A stretch of DNA of 64,000 nt from Persicobacter diffluens (GTDB lineage: Bacteria > Bacteroidota > Bacteroidia > Cytophagales > Cyclobacteriaceae): the NCBI RefSeq assembly GCF_036244895.1, contig NZ_BQKE01000002.1:1426001-1490000 (forward strand), read 5' to 3'. A program made the translations under genes and the position numbers. A model generated the notes under the pieces. The model was not told the origin of the DNA. It was given only the letters and a program-made list of their open reading frames with translations, and ran no database searches. Shown one piece after another: positions 1-9,117 of this stretch (position 1 is its first letter; every line of letters starts with the position of its first letter).

Positions 1-2
1 GT

Positions 3-371
3 ATTCAACAACTCAACATTATAGATCGCAATGTGCGGTATAAGCTGGCACACCGTTTTTCCACCGATCAGACATTTGACCCGGAAGAGGCCAATGAGTA
101 CCGCCTGCGTTACCGGATTTCGGCGGAAATTCCGATGTCAGGAGAGTCCTTGGATGTAAATGAATTTTTTGTGAAGCTCGGAAATGAATATCTGAATGCT
201 TTTTCTGAAGCAAACTATGATCTGGAGATTCGGGCTTTGGGCTTCCTGGGTTATGTGGTTTCACCCCGTAATAAAGTAGAGCTCGGAGTAGATTATCGAA
301 TCGATTCTTTTATTTCCAATGCGGCGCAACATCAATTTTGGGCAGGGCTGAATTTTTATTTGTCGATATAA
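3..371 (+). CDS. DUF2490 family protein (5' part outside window)
   Basis: The reading frame is already open at the first base and runs to TAA at 369-371, so this is the C-terminal ~122 residues of a longer protein. The GTG at 33 is internal to the open frame and is not a convincing start. The pattern of Arg, Tyr and Glu residues (RYKLAHRF, NEYRLRYR, KLGNEYLNAF, ELGVDYRIDSF) and an ending with aromatic Tyr/Ile strands fit the DUF2490 family, predicted outer-membrane beta-barrel-like proteins of Bacteroidota. Function is unknown. No neighbour is visible upstream, and a 600-bp gap separates it from the ROK regulator, so it is probably not part of the glycan locus. Confidence 0.75.
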   Translation: MQQLNIIDRNVRYKLAHRFSTDQTFDPEEANEYRLRYRISAEIPMSGESLDVNEFFVKLGNEYLNAFSEANYDLEIRALGFLGYVVSPRNKVELGVDYRIDSFISNAAQHQFWAGLNFYLSI

Positions 372-975
372 GGAGGGGGTAATATTGTGGTAATAAGAGG
401 ATTGTATTGTGTTTTTTGCGGAATGGTGTGAATTTGATACGATACAACAAATTAGGATTTATCGTTGGGGATGATTTCTTTTTTCATAAATGTCCATTTT
501 TATGAAGGCATAACACGGATAATAAATCATTATTAATAGTATAGTTAAACACTTCCGTTTCGAATGATGATTAGGCCTAAAGAATTTTCCACTAAGTAAA
601 ATTATTTTACAAAATAACAGCCGAATAGGATAGCCGCTCCATATTAGTTTAATATCACCAATTTCTGTAGTATGCTTTCCTTCTACAATAATTGAAGACC
701 ATAAAGACAGGAAATCATTGTTTTAGTAAAGCAGCATATATTATAGTTGGAAACTGTTGGAAAAAATCGGAGTATAGGTACTTAAGTAAAAAATTTATTA
801 TATTAGCGATCCTTAGACTAAACTGTTCTAATCAACCTCTTGTTTGGTATTTGCAGGACAAATATTATTAGCTTTATAAAACCAATTAGAACGAATAGAA
901 ATAATAATATTTTTTTGACTAAACGGATTCATTTTTTGAACTGTCAAAAATACCTGACTTATAATTATCCCTAAT
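372..975. other. AT-rich intergenic region upstream of the ROK gene
   Basis: About 600 bp with stops in all frames and no recognisable gene, tRNA or strong hairpin. It should hold the promoter of the ROK regulator. The best candidate is listed separately at 843-876. Neither dispersed repeat family is present here. Confidence 0.6.
843..876 (+). promoter_or_regulatory. weak candidate Bacteroidota promoter for the ROK gene
   Basis: TTTG at 843-846 is followed after 22 bp by TAGCTTTA (869-876), seven of eight matches to the TAnnTTTG -7 box. The usual spacing is 19-21 bp, so this is tentative. It would give a leader of roughly 95 nt. Confidence 0.25.
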
Positions 976-2127
976 ATGAATAAGTATTCCATAGAACCTT
1001 CTCATAAGAAAATTCTTCAGGTGATTTCTAGTGAAGAAGATTGTACGATTCCTCAAATTGCAAAAGCCCTGACCATTAGTGTTCCTACAGCTCAAAAATT
1101 AACGCAAGAGATTATTGATGCTGGAATCATTTATAATGCAGGAAAGGTTCAAAAGGGCGAAGGCCGTCCAGCGAATGTGTACCGGGTGTTGGATTATTCG
1201 TTGCAGGTGATCGCTGTTGAAATTTTAATGAAGCATTTTCGGATCGCAGTAGTGGATCTAAATGGTAATATTACCCACTATCAGGATATTCCGGCTTTCG
1301 AATTACGCGATGATGAGGAATGTCTTAATTTTATAGTCAGGCAAATCGTGGATTTTGCTAAATGTCATCATATTCGTCCGGTAGGTATTGGTATTTCTAT
1401 TACGGGGCGGGTCAATATTAATGTAGGAAGAAGCCAGAGTTTCTTTTCCAATGCTCCAAAATCAATCAGTGATCTACTGGGGGAGCATCTTGATTTGCCG
1501 GTGGTGTTGACAAACGATACCATGTCTTACGGTTGGTATGAAAAATTAATTGGGCACTTGGTTGGAGTAGATCATGCATTTTATGTAAACTGGAGTAGAG
1601 GCTTAGGCTTATCGATGTTTTCAAATGGGCATATGTTGCAGGGTGGAAATGGATTCGCTGGGGAGTTTGGTCATATGCAAATCGGAAAAACGACTCGTCC
1701 TTGTATTTGCGGAATGCGCAATTGTCTGGGCTCTGAGTTGTCGGGGCATGCGATTGAAAGAGACTTTCAGGATTTAATGGCGACTTTTCAGGATAATCCC
1801 TATGGGGATGAAGTGACCTATCATCAAGTAGTGGAATTGGCGCTGGGGGGAGATGTGAATGCCATTGAGGTTTTGAGGCATGCTTCCCGTAGATTGGGGG
1901 AGGAAATCGGGAATTTATTATCTCTGATGAATCCAGAGGTGGTTGTCATTAGTGGGACGCTGTATAAAGCAAAGGAAATTATTTTTGACGAAATATTAAA
2001 AGGGGCTAGTGAAAAGGCGCTGCCTGAATCATTTAAATCTTGTAGTTTTCGCATCATTCCATGGGAGCCGGAGTATGGCTTGAAGGGGGTAGCCATGTAT
2101 TTTTATCGCATGTTCGAATTTATTTAA
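976..2127 (+). CDS. ROK-family transcriptional regulator
   Basis: 383 residues. Residues ~10-70 form a winged helix-turn-helix (TIPQIAKALTISVPTAQKLTQEI), followed by a ROK sugar-kinase-like fold. The ROK zinc site is present: H233 in GEFGH and the Cys cluster C243, C245, C250 (CxCGxxxC). N180-D181 matches the ROK NDxxx catalytic aspartate. The N-terminal phosphate-binding DxGxT motif is missing (VIAVEILMKHFRIAVVDLNG), so it probably binds a sugar ligand without phosphorylating it, like NagC/XylR-type repressors. It lies 460 bp upstream of the transporter-epimerase-glycosidase operon in the same direction and is the obvious candidate regulator of that locus. Its TAA stop lies inside the terminal repeat of a family A element. 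The ligand cannot be read from sequence. Confidence 0.9.
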   Translation: MNKYSIEPSHKKILQVISSEEDCTIPQIAKALTISVPTAQKLTQEIIDAGIIYNAGKVQKGEGRPANVYRVLDYSLQVIAVEILMKHFRIAVVDLNGNITHYQDIPAFELRDDEECLNFIVRQIVDFAKCHHIRPVGIGISITGRVNINVGRSQSFFSNAPKSISDLLGEHLDLPVVLTNDTMSYGWYEKLIGHLVGVDHAFYVNWSRGLGLSMFSNGHMLQGGNGFAGEFGHMQIGKTTRPCICGMRNCLGSELSGHAIERDFQDLMATFQDNPYGDEVTYHQVVELALGGDVNAIEVLRHASRRLGEEIGNLLSLMNPEVVVISGTLYKAKEIIFDEILKGASEKALPESFKSCSFRIIPWEPEYGLKGVAMYFYRMFEFI

Positions 2128-2346
2128 CCCCAATTATTCGCCGCTGGATTCATGTTGAAGTCATAATGGGCTTTAGATTAGTTGCTTAGGGTTGTATTTG
2201 CTGATTTTATCATAGCCCAAATTCGGGTGAGCTTGTTTATCTTCATTCATCTGCTTCGTTGGAGGAAACTCAAAATAGGAAACTATTCCTTCATTTTTCC
2301 TCTCTTACAGCTAAACGGGGGTTTAAGCATGAACAATCCGGCTTAA
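2124..2346 (+). repeat. family A dispersed repeat, copy 1
   Basis: Begins with a head end like TTAACCCGAATTATTCACCG (here with AATTATTCGCCGC) and finishes with a tail end AGCATGAACAATCCGGCTTAA, its approximate inverted complement. The conserved interior is present: a CCCAAATT/GGG palindrome, an ATCTGCTTCGTTGG box and AAATAGGAAACTATTCC. The head end overlaps the stop codon of the ROK gene. Confidence 0.85.
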
Positions 2347-2402
2347 GACGTTAATCAGCCTATTTGGGAGGATTTATAGCGCTTATTGCTTTTTTGAAAT
2401 TT

Positions 2403-2448
2403 AAAGGGATGAATCGTTTTAGTAAATAAGGCGTTTCATCCCTTTTTT
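2403..2448 (+). terminator. intrinsic terminator after the ROK gene
   Basis: An 11-bp perfect stem (AAAGGGATGAA / TTCATCCCTTT) with a ~21-nt loop, followed by a T-run. It separates the ROK transcript from the downstream operon. Confidence 0.7.
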
Positions 2449-2505
2449 ATGATCATTTTGTGAAATAATTCTTTGCCTGAGGGGTGATTAAATAAAATTA
2501 TTTAT

Positions 2506-2513
2506 TAAGTTTG
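2506..2513 (+). promoter_or_regulatory. candidate -7 box of the transporter/epimerase operon
   Basis: TAAGTTTG matches TAnnTTTG exactly and sits 76 bp before the symporter ATG. No clear TTTG lies 19-21 bp upstream, so the promoter may need an activator. Confidence 0.35.
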
Positions 2514-2589
2514 TTTCATAGTCGAGGAGGCGCTGCTGTATTGCCGCTGATTTTTGAGATTAATGAAGGATTTGTAAATTATTTTTTAA

Positions 2590-4470
2590 ATGAATCTATC
2601 TTTTTGGGACTTATTAGTCATATTAATATACCTTATTGCTACCATAGGTATTGGTTTTTGGTTGTCGAAGCGGGCATCTAAGAACATTGAATCGTATTTT
2701 TTAGGAGGAAATTCCATAAAGTGGTATTTCCTGGGCTTATCCAATGCCTCCGGTATGTTCGATATTTCCGGTACAATGTGGACGGTATCGATTTTGTTTG
2801 TATATGGATTAAAGAGTGTGTGGATTCCCTGGCTTTGGCCGGTTTGGAATCAGGTGTTTGTCATGATATTCCTCGCCATTTGGATGCGAAGGTCCAATGT
2901 GATGACAGGGGCGGAATGGATCTTGACCAGGTTCTCCGGTAGAGGAGGGCGATTGTCACATATTGTGGTCATATGCTTTGCGGTAATTAGTGTTATTGGA
3001 TTTTTGGGGTATTTCTTTGTTGGTATTGGGAAGTTTGCCACCTCTATTTTACCATGGGATTTATCCTTGAGTCAAGGTTTAGTTCAATTAACTTCTGAGC
3101 AATCCTATGCTTTAATTATCATTGGGATTACAACAGTTTATACCTTAAAGGGCGGTATGTTCAGTGTGGTGGCGGCGGATATTTTCCAGTTTGTCATTAT
3201 GACGATTTCTTGTGTGGTGGTAGGTTATATCGCTTATACTTCCGTTACGGCAGAGCAAATAGCGGCAGTGGTACCTGCTGGTTGGGGAGAATTTATGTTT
3301 GACTGGAAAATGAATTTGGACTGGTCCTCAAGCTTACCTGCACTGAATGATAAAATTGCCATGGATGGTTATGAGTTTATCGGTCCATTGGTGATGATGA
3401 TGCTTTTTAAAGGCGTATTTGCTTCTTTGGCAGGACCGGTACCGAGTTATGATATGCAAAGAATTTTGTCAACAAAATCACCTTCAGAGGCTGCGAAAAT
3501 GAGCGGGTTCACAATGCTTATCCTATACTCCCCCCGTTACCTGATGGTTGCCGGATTCGCGGTTTTATCTATTGTATATCTATCTCCGGAGTTTGCGGTT
3601 CAAGGTTCGGCTTTGGATTTCGAAACGATTCTTCCAACGGCCATCGGTCGATTTGTTCCTGTCGGGTTTAAAGGGCTTCTGTTAGCAGGTCTTTTAGCTG
3701 CTTTTATGGGGACTTTAGCGGCTTTCGTGAATTCAGCACCTGCCTATATCGTCAATGATTTGTATAAAAAATATATTAATCCAAATGCGGAAAGTAAGAC
3801 CTACGTTAGATTTAGTTATTTAGCATCTGTTATTTTGGTTGTCATTGGGGTGGTATTCGGTTTTTTCGCTAATTCCTTAAACTCGCTGACCCTATGGATT
3901 ACATCTTCCTTATTTGGGGGCTATGCTGCTGCCAATGTTTTAAAATGGATTTGGTGGAGGTTCAATGGGTATGGTTATTTCTGGGGAATGGTGGCCGGTT
4001 TATTGGCATCAACTTCTAAATTAATCTTCTTCGCTGAAATTACTGACATCTATTTCTTCCCGGTAATTTTGGGTGCTTCCCTGATCGGATGTGTTTTGGG
4101 AACTTTCATGAGTGCGCCGGATGATGAAGAAACCTTGAAGGCCTTTTATAAAAATGTAAAGCCTTGGGGCTTTTGGGGTCCCATCAAAGAGAAAGTACAG
4201 CAAGAGGATTCAGAATTTAAACCTAATGAAGATTTTGGTAGAGATTGTTTTAATGTAGTGGTAGGGATAGTATGGCAAATGTCTTTGATTCTTTTACCCA
4301 TATATTTAGTTACCCATAACTATAATAATTTTGGAATTACACTATTGGTGACCGTGTTATGTATGGGGGTGTTGAAGAAGAATTGGTATGATCGCCTGAA
4401 GGAAGTGGATAGGGAGACTGAAAAAAATAAAGCTGTTGAGATTGTAAATGCTGAAAACTATGAGAATTAA
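2590..4470 (+). CDS. sodium:solute symporter (SSS) family transporter
   Basis: 626 residues with a hydrophobic pattern fitting 13-14 transmembrane helices. The N-terminus (FWDLLVILIYLIATIGIGFWLSKR, then SYFLGGNSIKWY) is typical of the SSS/SLC5 family. Members carry sugars, sialic acids, myo-inositol or other solutes with sodium. It is the first gene of a seven-gene run whose members overlap or lie a few bases apart, and the third gene encodes a sugar epimerase. It most likely imports the mono- or small oligosaccharide released by the exported glycosidases of this locus. The C-terminal ~100 residues form a cytoplasmic loop plus two extra helices, as in long SSS members. Substrate not determinable. 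Confidence 0.9.
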   Translation: MNLSFWDLLVILIYLIATIGIGFWLSKRASKNIESYFLGGNSIKWYFLGLSNASGMFDISGTMWTVSILFVYGLKSVWIPWLWPVWNQVFVMIFLAIWMRRSNVMTGAEWILTRFSGRGGRLSHIVVICFAVISVIGFLGYFFVGIGKFATSILPWDLSLSQGLVQLTSEQSYALIIIGITTVYTLKGGMFSVVAADIFQFVIMTISCVVVGYIAYTSVTAEQIAAVVPAGWGEFMFDWKMNLDWSSSLPALNDKIAMDGYEFIGPLVMMMLFKGVFASLAGPVPSYDMQRILSTKSPSEAAKMSGFTMLILYSPRYLMVAGFAVLSIVYLSPEFAVQGSALDFETILPTAIGRFVPVGFKGLLLAGLLAAFMGTLAAFVNSAPAYIVNDLYKKYINPNAESKTYVRFSYLASVILVVIGVVFGFFANSLNSLTLWITSSLFGGYAAANVLKWIWWRFNGYGYFWGMVAGLLASTSKLIFFAEITDIYFFPVILGASLIGCVLGTFMSAPDDEETLKAFYKNVKPWGFWGPIKEKVQQEDSEFKPNEDFGRDCFNVVVGIVWQMSLILLPIYLVTHNYNNFGITLLVTVLCMGVLKKNWYDRLKEVDRETEKNKAVEIVNAENYEN

Positions 4471-5428
4471 AGGAACTTTTTTAGATGAAATAAGCCACGA
4501 TATTCCTCATCAGAATTGGGGGTATCAGGAGTGGGATGAGGATTTTGCTCGTATGAAAGCGGTAGGAATTGAAATGGTCATTCTTATTCGTTGTGGTTAT
4601 AGAAAATGGCAGACATTTCCTTCAGCAGTCTTGAAAGAGGAGATGGAATGTTATGAGCCAACAGAGGATTTGGTGAAAATGTACCTGGAATTGAGTGAAA
4701 AACACCAAATGGATTTTTACTTCGGCCTTTACGACTCTGGTAAATATTGGATCAATCAACAGTTCCAGGAGGAAGTTGATCTGAATAAAAGATTGATTGA
4801 TGAAGTGTGGGAAAAATATGGTCATTACCCGTCTTTTAAAGGGTGGTATATTTCTCAGGAGTGCTCAAGGGGCACCGCCAAAATTGTAGACCTTTATGCG
4901 GAATTGGGGAAACATTGTAAGCAGGTTTCCAATAATTTACCGGTGATGTTGTCTCCGTATATTGATGGTATTAAGAACCTTAGTCAGTACTCGGGGGAAA
5001 CCAGTAAAAATCAGGGTGTCAGCCTGAAAGACCATGAAAAGGAGTGGGATATTATTTTCCGGGGGATCAAGGATGCGGTAGATATTGTAGCTTTCCAGGA
5101 TGGCCATGTGGAGTATGATGAGCTGATAGATTTCCTGAAAATAAATAAGAAATTGGCGGATCGATATGGATTGGAATGCTGGACGAATACGGAGACATTC
5201 GATCGGGATATGCCGATAAAGTTTTTACCTATTAAATGGGATAAGCTTCATTTGAAAATGTCATTGGCAGAACAAGCGGGTATTGAAAATGCGATAACCT
5301 TTGAGTTCTCCCATTTTATGAGTCCGAATTCGGCCTATTTACAAGCGGGTCATTTGTATAATCGCTACAAGGAATATATCCATAAAAAACAGGAAAATGA
5401 ACATAGAGCAATTAAAGCTGCAGTATAA
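4448..5428 (+). CDS. DUF4434-domain protein (TIM-barrel-like)
   Basis: 326 residues without a signal peptide. The N-terminus (GTFLDEISHDIPHQNWG, then W-x-x-DFARMKAVGIEMVILIRCG) matches DUF4434, a family related to glycosidase-type TIM barrels in Bacteroidota glycan clusters. Conserved acidic and aromatic residues (FYFGLYDSG, GWYISQEC, AFQDG, TNTETF) are spaced like active-site loops. The start overlaps the symporter gene by 23 bp; a second ATG at 4460 gives a protein beginning MRIKGTFLDE and fits the family equally well. Its end overlaps the epimerase gene by 32 bp, so the three genes are probably translationally coupled. Activity is unknown; a cytoplasmic glycosidase-like role is inference. 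Confidence 0.85.
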   Translation: MLKTMRIKGTFLDEISHDIPHQNWGYQEWDEDFARMKAVGIEMVILIRCGYRKWQTFPSAVLKEEMECYEPTEDLVKMYLELSEKHQMDFYFGLYDSGKYWINQQFQEEVDLNKRLIDEVWEKYGHYPSFKGWYISQECSRGTAKIVDLYAELGKHCKQVSNNLPVMLSPYIDGIKNLSQYSGETSKNQGVSLKDHEKEWDIIFRGIKDAVDIVAFQDGHVEYDELIDFLKINKKLADRYGLECWTNTETFDRDMPIKFLPIKWDKLHLKMSLAEQAGIENAITFEFSHFMSPNSAYLQAGHLYNRYKEYIHKKQENEHRAIKAAV

Positions 5429-6563
5429 ATCTGAGTTACTAAATAATGTAGTCCCTTTTTGGTTAAGTCATTCTTTGGATAAAGAATACGGAGGGTACTT
5501 TACCTGTTTGGATGCGGAAGGAAAAGTTTTTGATACCGATAAATTCATTTGGCTCCAGGCCCGCCAGGTGTGGATGTTTGCTACTTTGTATAATAAAGTA
5601 GAGGAAAAAAAAGAGTGGTTAGATTGTGCCGAGCATGGAGCAAATTTTTTGCTGAACCACGGACATAATGGGGATTTTGATTGGTATTTTTCTGTGGACC
5701 GGCAAGGCGCTCCTTTGGTCGATCCTTACAATATTTTTTCCTATACTTTCGCGGCCATGGCATTTTCGGCCTTAAGTTTAGCAGCGAATAATGAAAGATA
5801 TGGCGAGATTGCAAAAGCTACTTTTGAAAAGGTCTTAGCACGAAAGGATAACCCGAAGGATCGATGGGATAAATCTGCCGGGGGACGATCCCTCAAGAAT
5901 TTTGCCTTACCCATGATTCTTTGTAATCTTTCGCTGGAAATGGAGCATTTGGTTGATCCTGATTTCTTAAAGGCGACTATAGATACTTGTATCGATGAGG
6001 TAATGGAAGTTTTTTACCGCCCTGAATTAGGGTTAGTGCTGGAGAATGTCACTCAGGATAATCAGCTCTCGGATACTTTTGATGGCAGATTATTAAACCC
6101 TGGTCATGCAATAGAAGCGATGTGGTTCATCATGGATTTGGGTAAGCGATTAGATCGACCAGAGCTGATTGAAAAAGCGAAGAATATTGCCCTTGAGATG
6201 GTCGAGTACGGCTGGGATGAGAAGTATGGCGGTATTTTTTATTTTATGGATCGCAAAGGAGCTCCTCTTCAGCAATTAGAATGGGATCAAAAGCTTTGGT
6301 GGGTCCATTTGGAAACATTGATTTGTATGTTAAAGGGCTACGATTTTACCGGTGATGAACGATGTAAATCCTGGTTTGAAAAAGTCCATGAATACAGTTG
6401 GAAGCACTTTGCCGGAGATGCAGGAGGAGAATGGTGGGGCTATTTGAATCGACAAGGTGAAGTCTTGCATCAGCTCAAAGGAGGCAAATGGAAAGGTTGT
6501 TTCCATGTACCAAGAGCCTTATTTCAGTGCTGGCAAGTTTTAGAACAACTGGAGAAAAAGTAA
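5397..6563 (+). CDS. AGE-family sugar epimerase/isomerase
   Basis: 388 residues, the usual length for the N-acylglucosamine 2-epimerase family with its (alpha/alpha)6 barrel. Family signatures include the N-terminal GGYFTCLD, WLQARQVWMFATLYN, H237 in NPGHAIEAMWF, KLWWVHLETL, and H370 in the C-terminal FHVPRALFQC. These two His positions correspond to the catalytic histidines of AGE enzymes. Members interconvert GlcNAc/ManNAc, cellobiose/4-O-glucosylmannose or aldose/ketose pairs; which applies here cannot be decided by reading. It is cytoplasmic, coupled to the DUF4434 gene, and probably handles the sugar delivered by the symporter. Confidence 0.9.
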   Translation: MNIEQLKLQYKSELLNNVVPFWLSHSLDKEYGGYFTCLDAEGKVFDTDKFIWLQARQVWMFATLYNKVEEKKEWLDCAEHGANFLLNHGHNGDFDWYFSVDRQGAPLVDPYNIFSYTFAAMAFSALSLAANNERYGEIAKATFEKVLARKDNPKDRWDKSAGGRSLKNFALPMILCNLSLEMEHLVDPDFLKATIDTCIDEVMEVFYRPELGLVLENVTQDNQLSDTFDGRLLNPGHAIEAMWFIMDLGKRLDRPELIEKAKNIALEMVEYGWDEKYGGIFYFMDRKGAPLQQLEWDQKLWWVHLETLICMLKGYDFTGDERCKSWFEKVHEYSWKHFAGDAGGEWWGYLNRQGEVLHQLKGGKWKGCFHVPRALFQCWQVLEQLEKK

Positions 6564-6594
6564 ATAATTAAATGCTCATTTTTTGAACTTTGAT

Positions 6595-7995
6595 ATGAAG
6601 CGAGTCGAGGGTATAGATGTTTTAAGGGGGCTTTCTATTTTTGGTATGCTACTATCCGGTATCGTGCCATTTTCAGGCCTTCCCCCATGGATGTATCACA
6701 TTCAGACACCACCGCCAAGCCATCAGTTTGATCCTTCCGTTGCAGGAATCAGTTGGGTGGATATGGTCTTTCCCATATTTATTTTTTGTATGGGATTATC
6801 TATACCTTTAGCACTTTCTAAATCTATTGCTAAACAAGATACTTTACATGATATTTTGAGTAAAGTTTCGAAGCGGTATATCCAGATGGTTATTTTTGCG
6901 ATCGCATTAGGCCATCTTTTACCGGCGGCTTTGGCGGGGAAGGCCTATTGGAGTTTTTCCCTTTTAGGTTTAGAATGGAGTGGAGTCGATCATCAGGTTT
7001 TTGGGCTATTATCATTGTTGGCATTGTCTTTATGGCTGGGGAGGCATTCGTCCAATAGTTTAATTAAGCAGGGCCTGGGTTTCGGTTTGATCATTGTTTT
7101 GGTCTTTGTCGGTCAAAAGTTATATGGCAAGAACTTTAGTGTACGTAATCAGGATATAATAATTTTGATACTGGCTAATGTGTATTTTTTAGGGACATTA
7201 TTGTATATCAGTTGGAGGAAATATGATGTAAATCCTTATTTAATATTCATTAGTTGCCTAATAGGCCAAATCATCATTAAAAGTGAAGCGTTTCAAGCGC
7301 TTTCCTGGCCTGAAAGTTTGGGCTGGTTTTTTCAGCCCTTTATGATTCACTACCTGCTTTTGTTATGGCCGGCCGTGGCCTTAGGCGAATTGATGCTTCA
7401 ACAAAAGGAAAAATTAAGTGCTTTTAAAAAAAGCTCGAAAAGTGGTGGTTTGTGGGTGTTAATGCTACCTGTTTTTGTCATTTTGGTTCTTGGAACTATG
7501 GTTTATCGGCCTGATCCCATTTTTTATGCTGGATTGTTAATTCTAAATGTAATCATTGCTCGGTGGGGAATCAAAATGCTTCCTGACTTTGATAAGGTGA
7601 TTAAATTAGGTGCTTATCTCATAATGGTAGGGATTCTTATGGAGCCTTTAGAAGGAGGAATTAAAAAAGATCCTGTCACTTTCTCTTATTTATTGTTAAG
7701 TGGGGGATTATCCACTTACCTTCTGCTTGTTGCGCAGTTCATTTGTGTGAATTATCCAAATAAGAGGTTAGTCGGAATTTTTAAAGATGCAGGCTCATCA
7801 GCTATAATGGCTTATGTTAGTATTAATTTATTTTTATTTCCTCTTTTAAAAATTTCAGGTTTGTGGCCTCTTTACCGAGGGCCATATTTTACGCAAAGCC
7901 CTTGGATAGGGGTTGGGACTTCAATATTGATCACCCTGCTAGCAATGAAAGCAGTGCAGTTTGCAGGTGAAAAGAAATTGATTTGGAAATTATAA
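6595..7995 (+). CDS. DUF5009 / heparan-alpha-glucosaminide N-acetyltransferase-like membrane protein
   Basis: 466 residues from the ATG at 6595; the frame extends 12 bases upstream to a TTG that is a less likely start. About 10-12 membrane helices. The N-terminus KRVEGIDVLRGLSIFGML followed by WVDMVFPIFIFCMGLSIPLAL is the hallmark of the HGSNAT/NagX/DUF5009 acyltransferase group, which moves acetyl groups across membranes onto amino sugars in characterised members. The gene follows the epimerase by 31 bp and precedes the GHL10 gene by 9 bp. If the family assignment holds, the locus substrate may contain glucosamine-type sugars. The acceptor is unknown. Confidence 0.8.
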   Translation: MKRVEGIDVLRGLSIFGMLLSGIVPFSGLPPWMYHIQTPPPSHQFDPSVAGISWVDMVFPIFIFCMGLSIPLALSKSIAKQDTLHDILSKVSKRYIQMVIFAIALGHLLPAALAGKAYWSFSLLGLEWSGVDHQVFGLLSLLALSLWLGRHSSNSLIKQGLGFGLIIVLVFVGQKLYGKNFSVRNQDIIILILANVYFLGTLLYISWRKYDVNPYLIFISCLIGQIIIKSEAFQALSWPESLGWFFQPFMIHYLLLLWPAVALGELMLQQKEKLSAFKKSSKSGGLWVLMLPVFVILVLGTMVYRPDPIFYAGLLILNVIIARWGIKMLPDFDKVIKLGAYLIMVGILMEPLEGGIKKDPVTFSYLLLSGGLSTYLLLVAQFICVNYPNKRLVGIFKDAGSSAIMAYVSINLFLFPLLKISGLWPLYRGPYFTQSPWIGVGTSILITLLAMKAVQFAGEKKLIWKL

Positions 7996-8004
7996 TTTTT
8001 TGTT

Positions 8005-9114
8005 ATGAAAAAAGGCATATTATCATTTATCATCATCCTACTTTTTGGTACCATTTCCGGATTTGCTAAAAAAAGCAATGAAGTTACCAAAGGAGTGTGG
8101 TTAACCAATGTAGGAAGTGATGCCATGTTTTCTTATGAAGGAATGGTAAAAGTGGTGGAAGATTGTGAGAAGTATGGAATAAATACCATTTATACCGTAA
8201 CCTGGAATCGTGGATATACTTTATACCCTTCATCTATTATGGAGGATCAATTTGGGATTAGTATTGATCCAAAATTTGAGGGAAGAGATCCCTTGAAAGA
8301 ATTAATCGATTTGGCGAAGCCTAAGGGGATTAAAGTAGTGGCCTGGTTTGAATTTGGTTTCTCCTATCGATATAAAGATGAAGGGAATACTAAATTAATG
8401 GATAGCCGTCCGGATTGGGTTGCCTTGGATAATCAAGGTAATCCTGCGCAAAAGAATAATTTTTATTGGATGAACGCTTTTAATCCCGAGGTACAGCAAT
8501 TCCTGACCAGCCTGGTTTTAGAGGTGGTCAATAATTATGATGTGGACGGAATTCAGGGCGACGATCGTATGCCGGCCTTACCTTCTTTGGCGGGATATGA
8601 GCCTTATACTATTGAAAAGTATAAGCAAGCACATGGTGGAGCAGCGCCGCCTCAGGATTATAAAGAAGAAGGTTGGGTACAGTGGAGATCGGATATTTTA
8701 ACGCATTATTTGACTGATCTTTATGATGCGGTAAAAAAGGCAGATCCTGAATGTATGGTCTCTATGGCACCTAGCATTTATCCTTGGTGTAAATCGGAGT
8801 ATTTACAAGATTGGCCGCAGTGGATTAAAAATGGGAAAGTAGACGAAATTTGCCCTCAAGTTTATCGTTATAGCTTTGAGGCTTATGAAAAAACACTTCA
8901 GGAGAATGTGCTGGATCATATGAGTCGAAAAGAAATAAAAAAATTGTTGAATCCTGGGATACTTTTAAAAGTAGAAGATTTTGATGCTCAGGAGGACTTG
9001 TTAAAGCAAATTGTCGAGCATAATCGCTCTAAAGGAATTCCTGGGGAAACCTGGTTCTATTACCAGGGATTACCTGAAAATGATCAATTTTTCTCTACAT
9101 ATCCAAATATGTAA
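8005..9114 (+). CDS. GHL10-family (DigH/YngK-like) glycoside hydrolase, exported
   Basis: 369 residues with an N-terminal signal peptide (KKGILSFIIILLFGTISGFA). The rest is a TIM barrel of the glycosyl hydrolase-like 10 family: GVWLTN near the start, GINTIYTVTWNRGYTLYPS, KPKGIKVVAWFEFGF, and the active-site segment VDGIQGDDRMP. The family includes E. coli DigH, which cleaves denuded peptidoglycan glycan strands, and B. subtilis YngK. A second GHL10 protein is encoded at 21583 in the same locus and shares the GIQGDDRMPA segment and the PYPWC/IYPWC loop, so the two are paralogues. This one lacks a lipobox and is probably periplasmic. Confidence 0.85.
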   Translation: MKKGILSFIIILLFGTISGFAKKSNEVTKGVWLTNVGSDAMFSYEGMVKVVEDCEKYGINTIYTVTWNRGYTLYPSSIMEDQFGISIDPKFEGRDPLKELIDLAKPKGIKVVAWFEFGFSYRYKDEGNTKLMDSRPDWVALDNQGNPAQKNNFYWMNAFNPEVQQFLTSLVLEVVNNYDVDGIQGDDRMPALPSLAGYEPYTIEKYKQAHGGAAPPQDYKEEGWVQWRSDILTHYLTDLYDAVKKADPECMVSMAPSIYPWCKSEYLQDWPQWIKNGKVDEICPQVYRYSFEAYEKTLQENVLDHMSRKEIKKLLNPGILLKVEDFDAQEDLLKQIVEHNRSKGIPGETWFYYQGLPENDQFFSTYPNM

Positions 9115-9117
9115 TCT

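Noticed and set aside
33..371. GTG at 33 as a start codon of a complete small gene
   Set aside because: The frame is open to the window edge upstream and the protein matches only the C-terminal part of DUF2490.
2403..2448. Terminator after the ROK gene considered as a riboswitch
   Set aside because: A single long-loop hairpin with T-run and no conserved aptamer-like core was seen.
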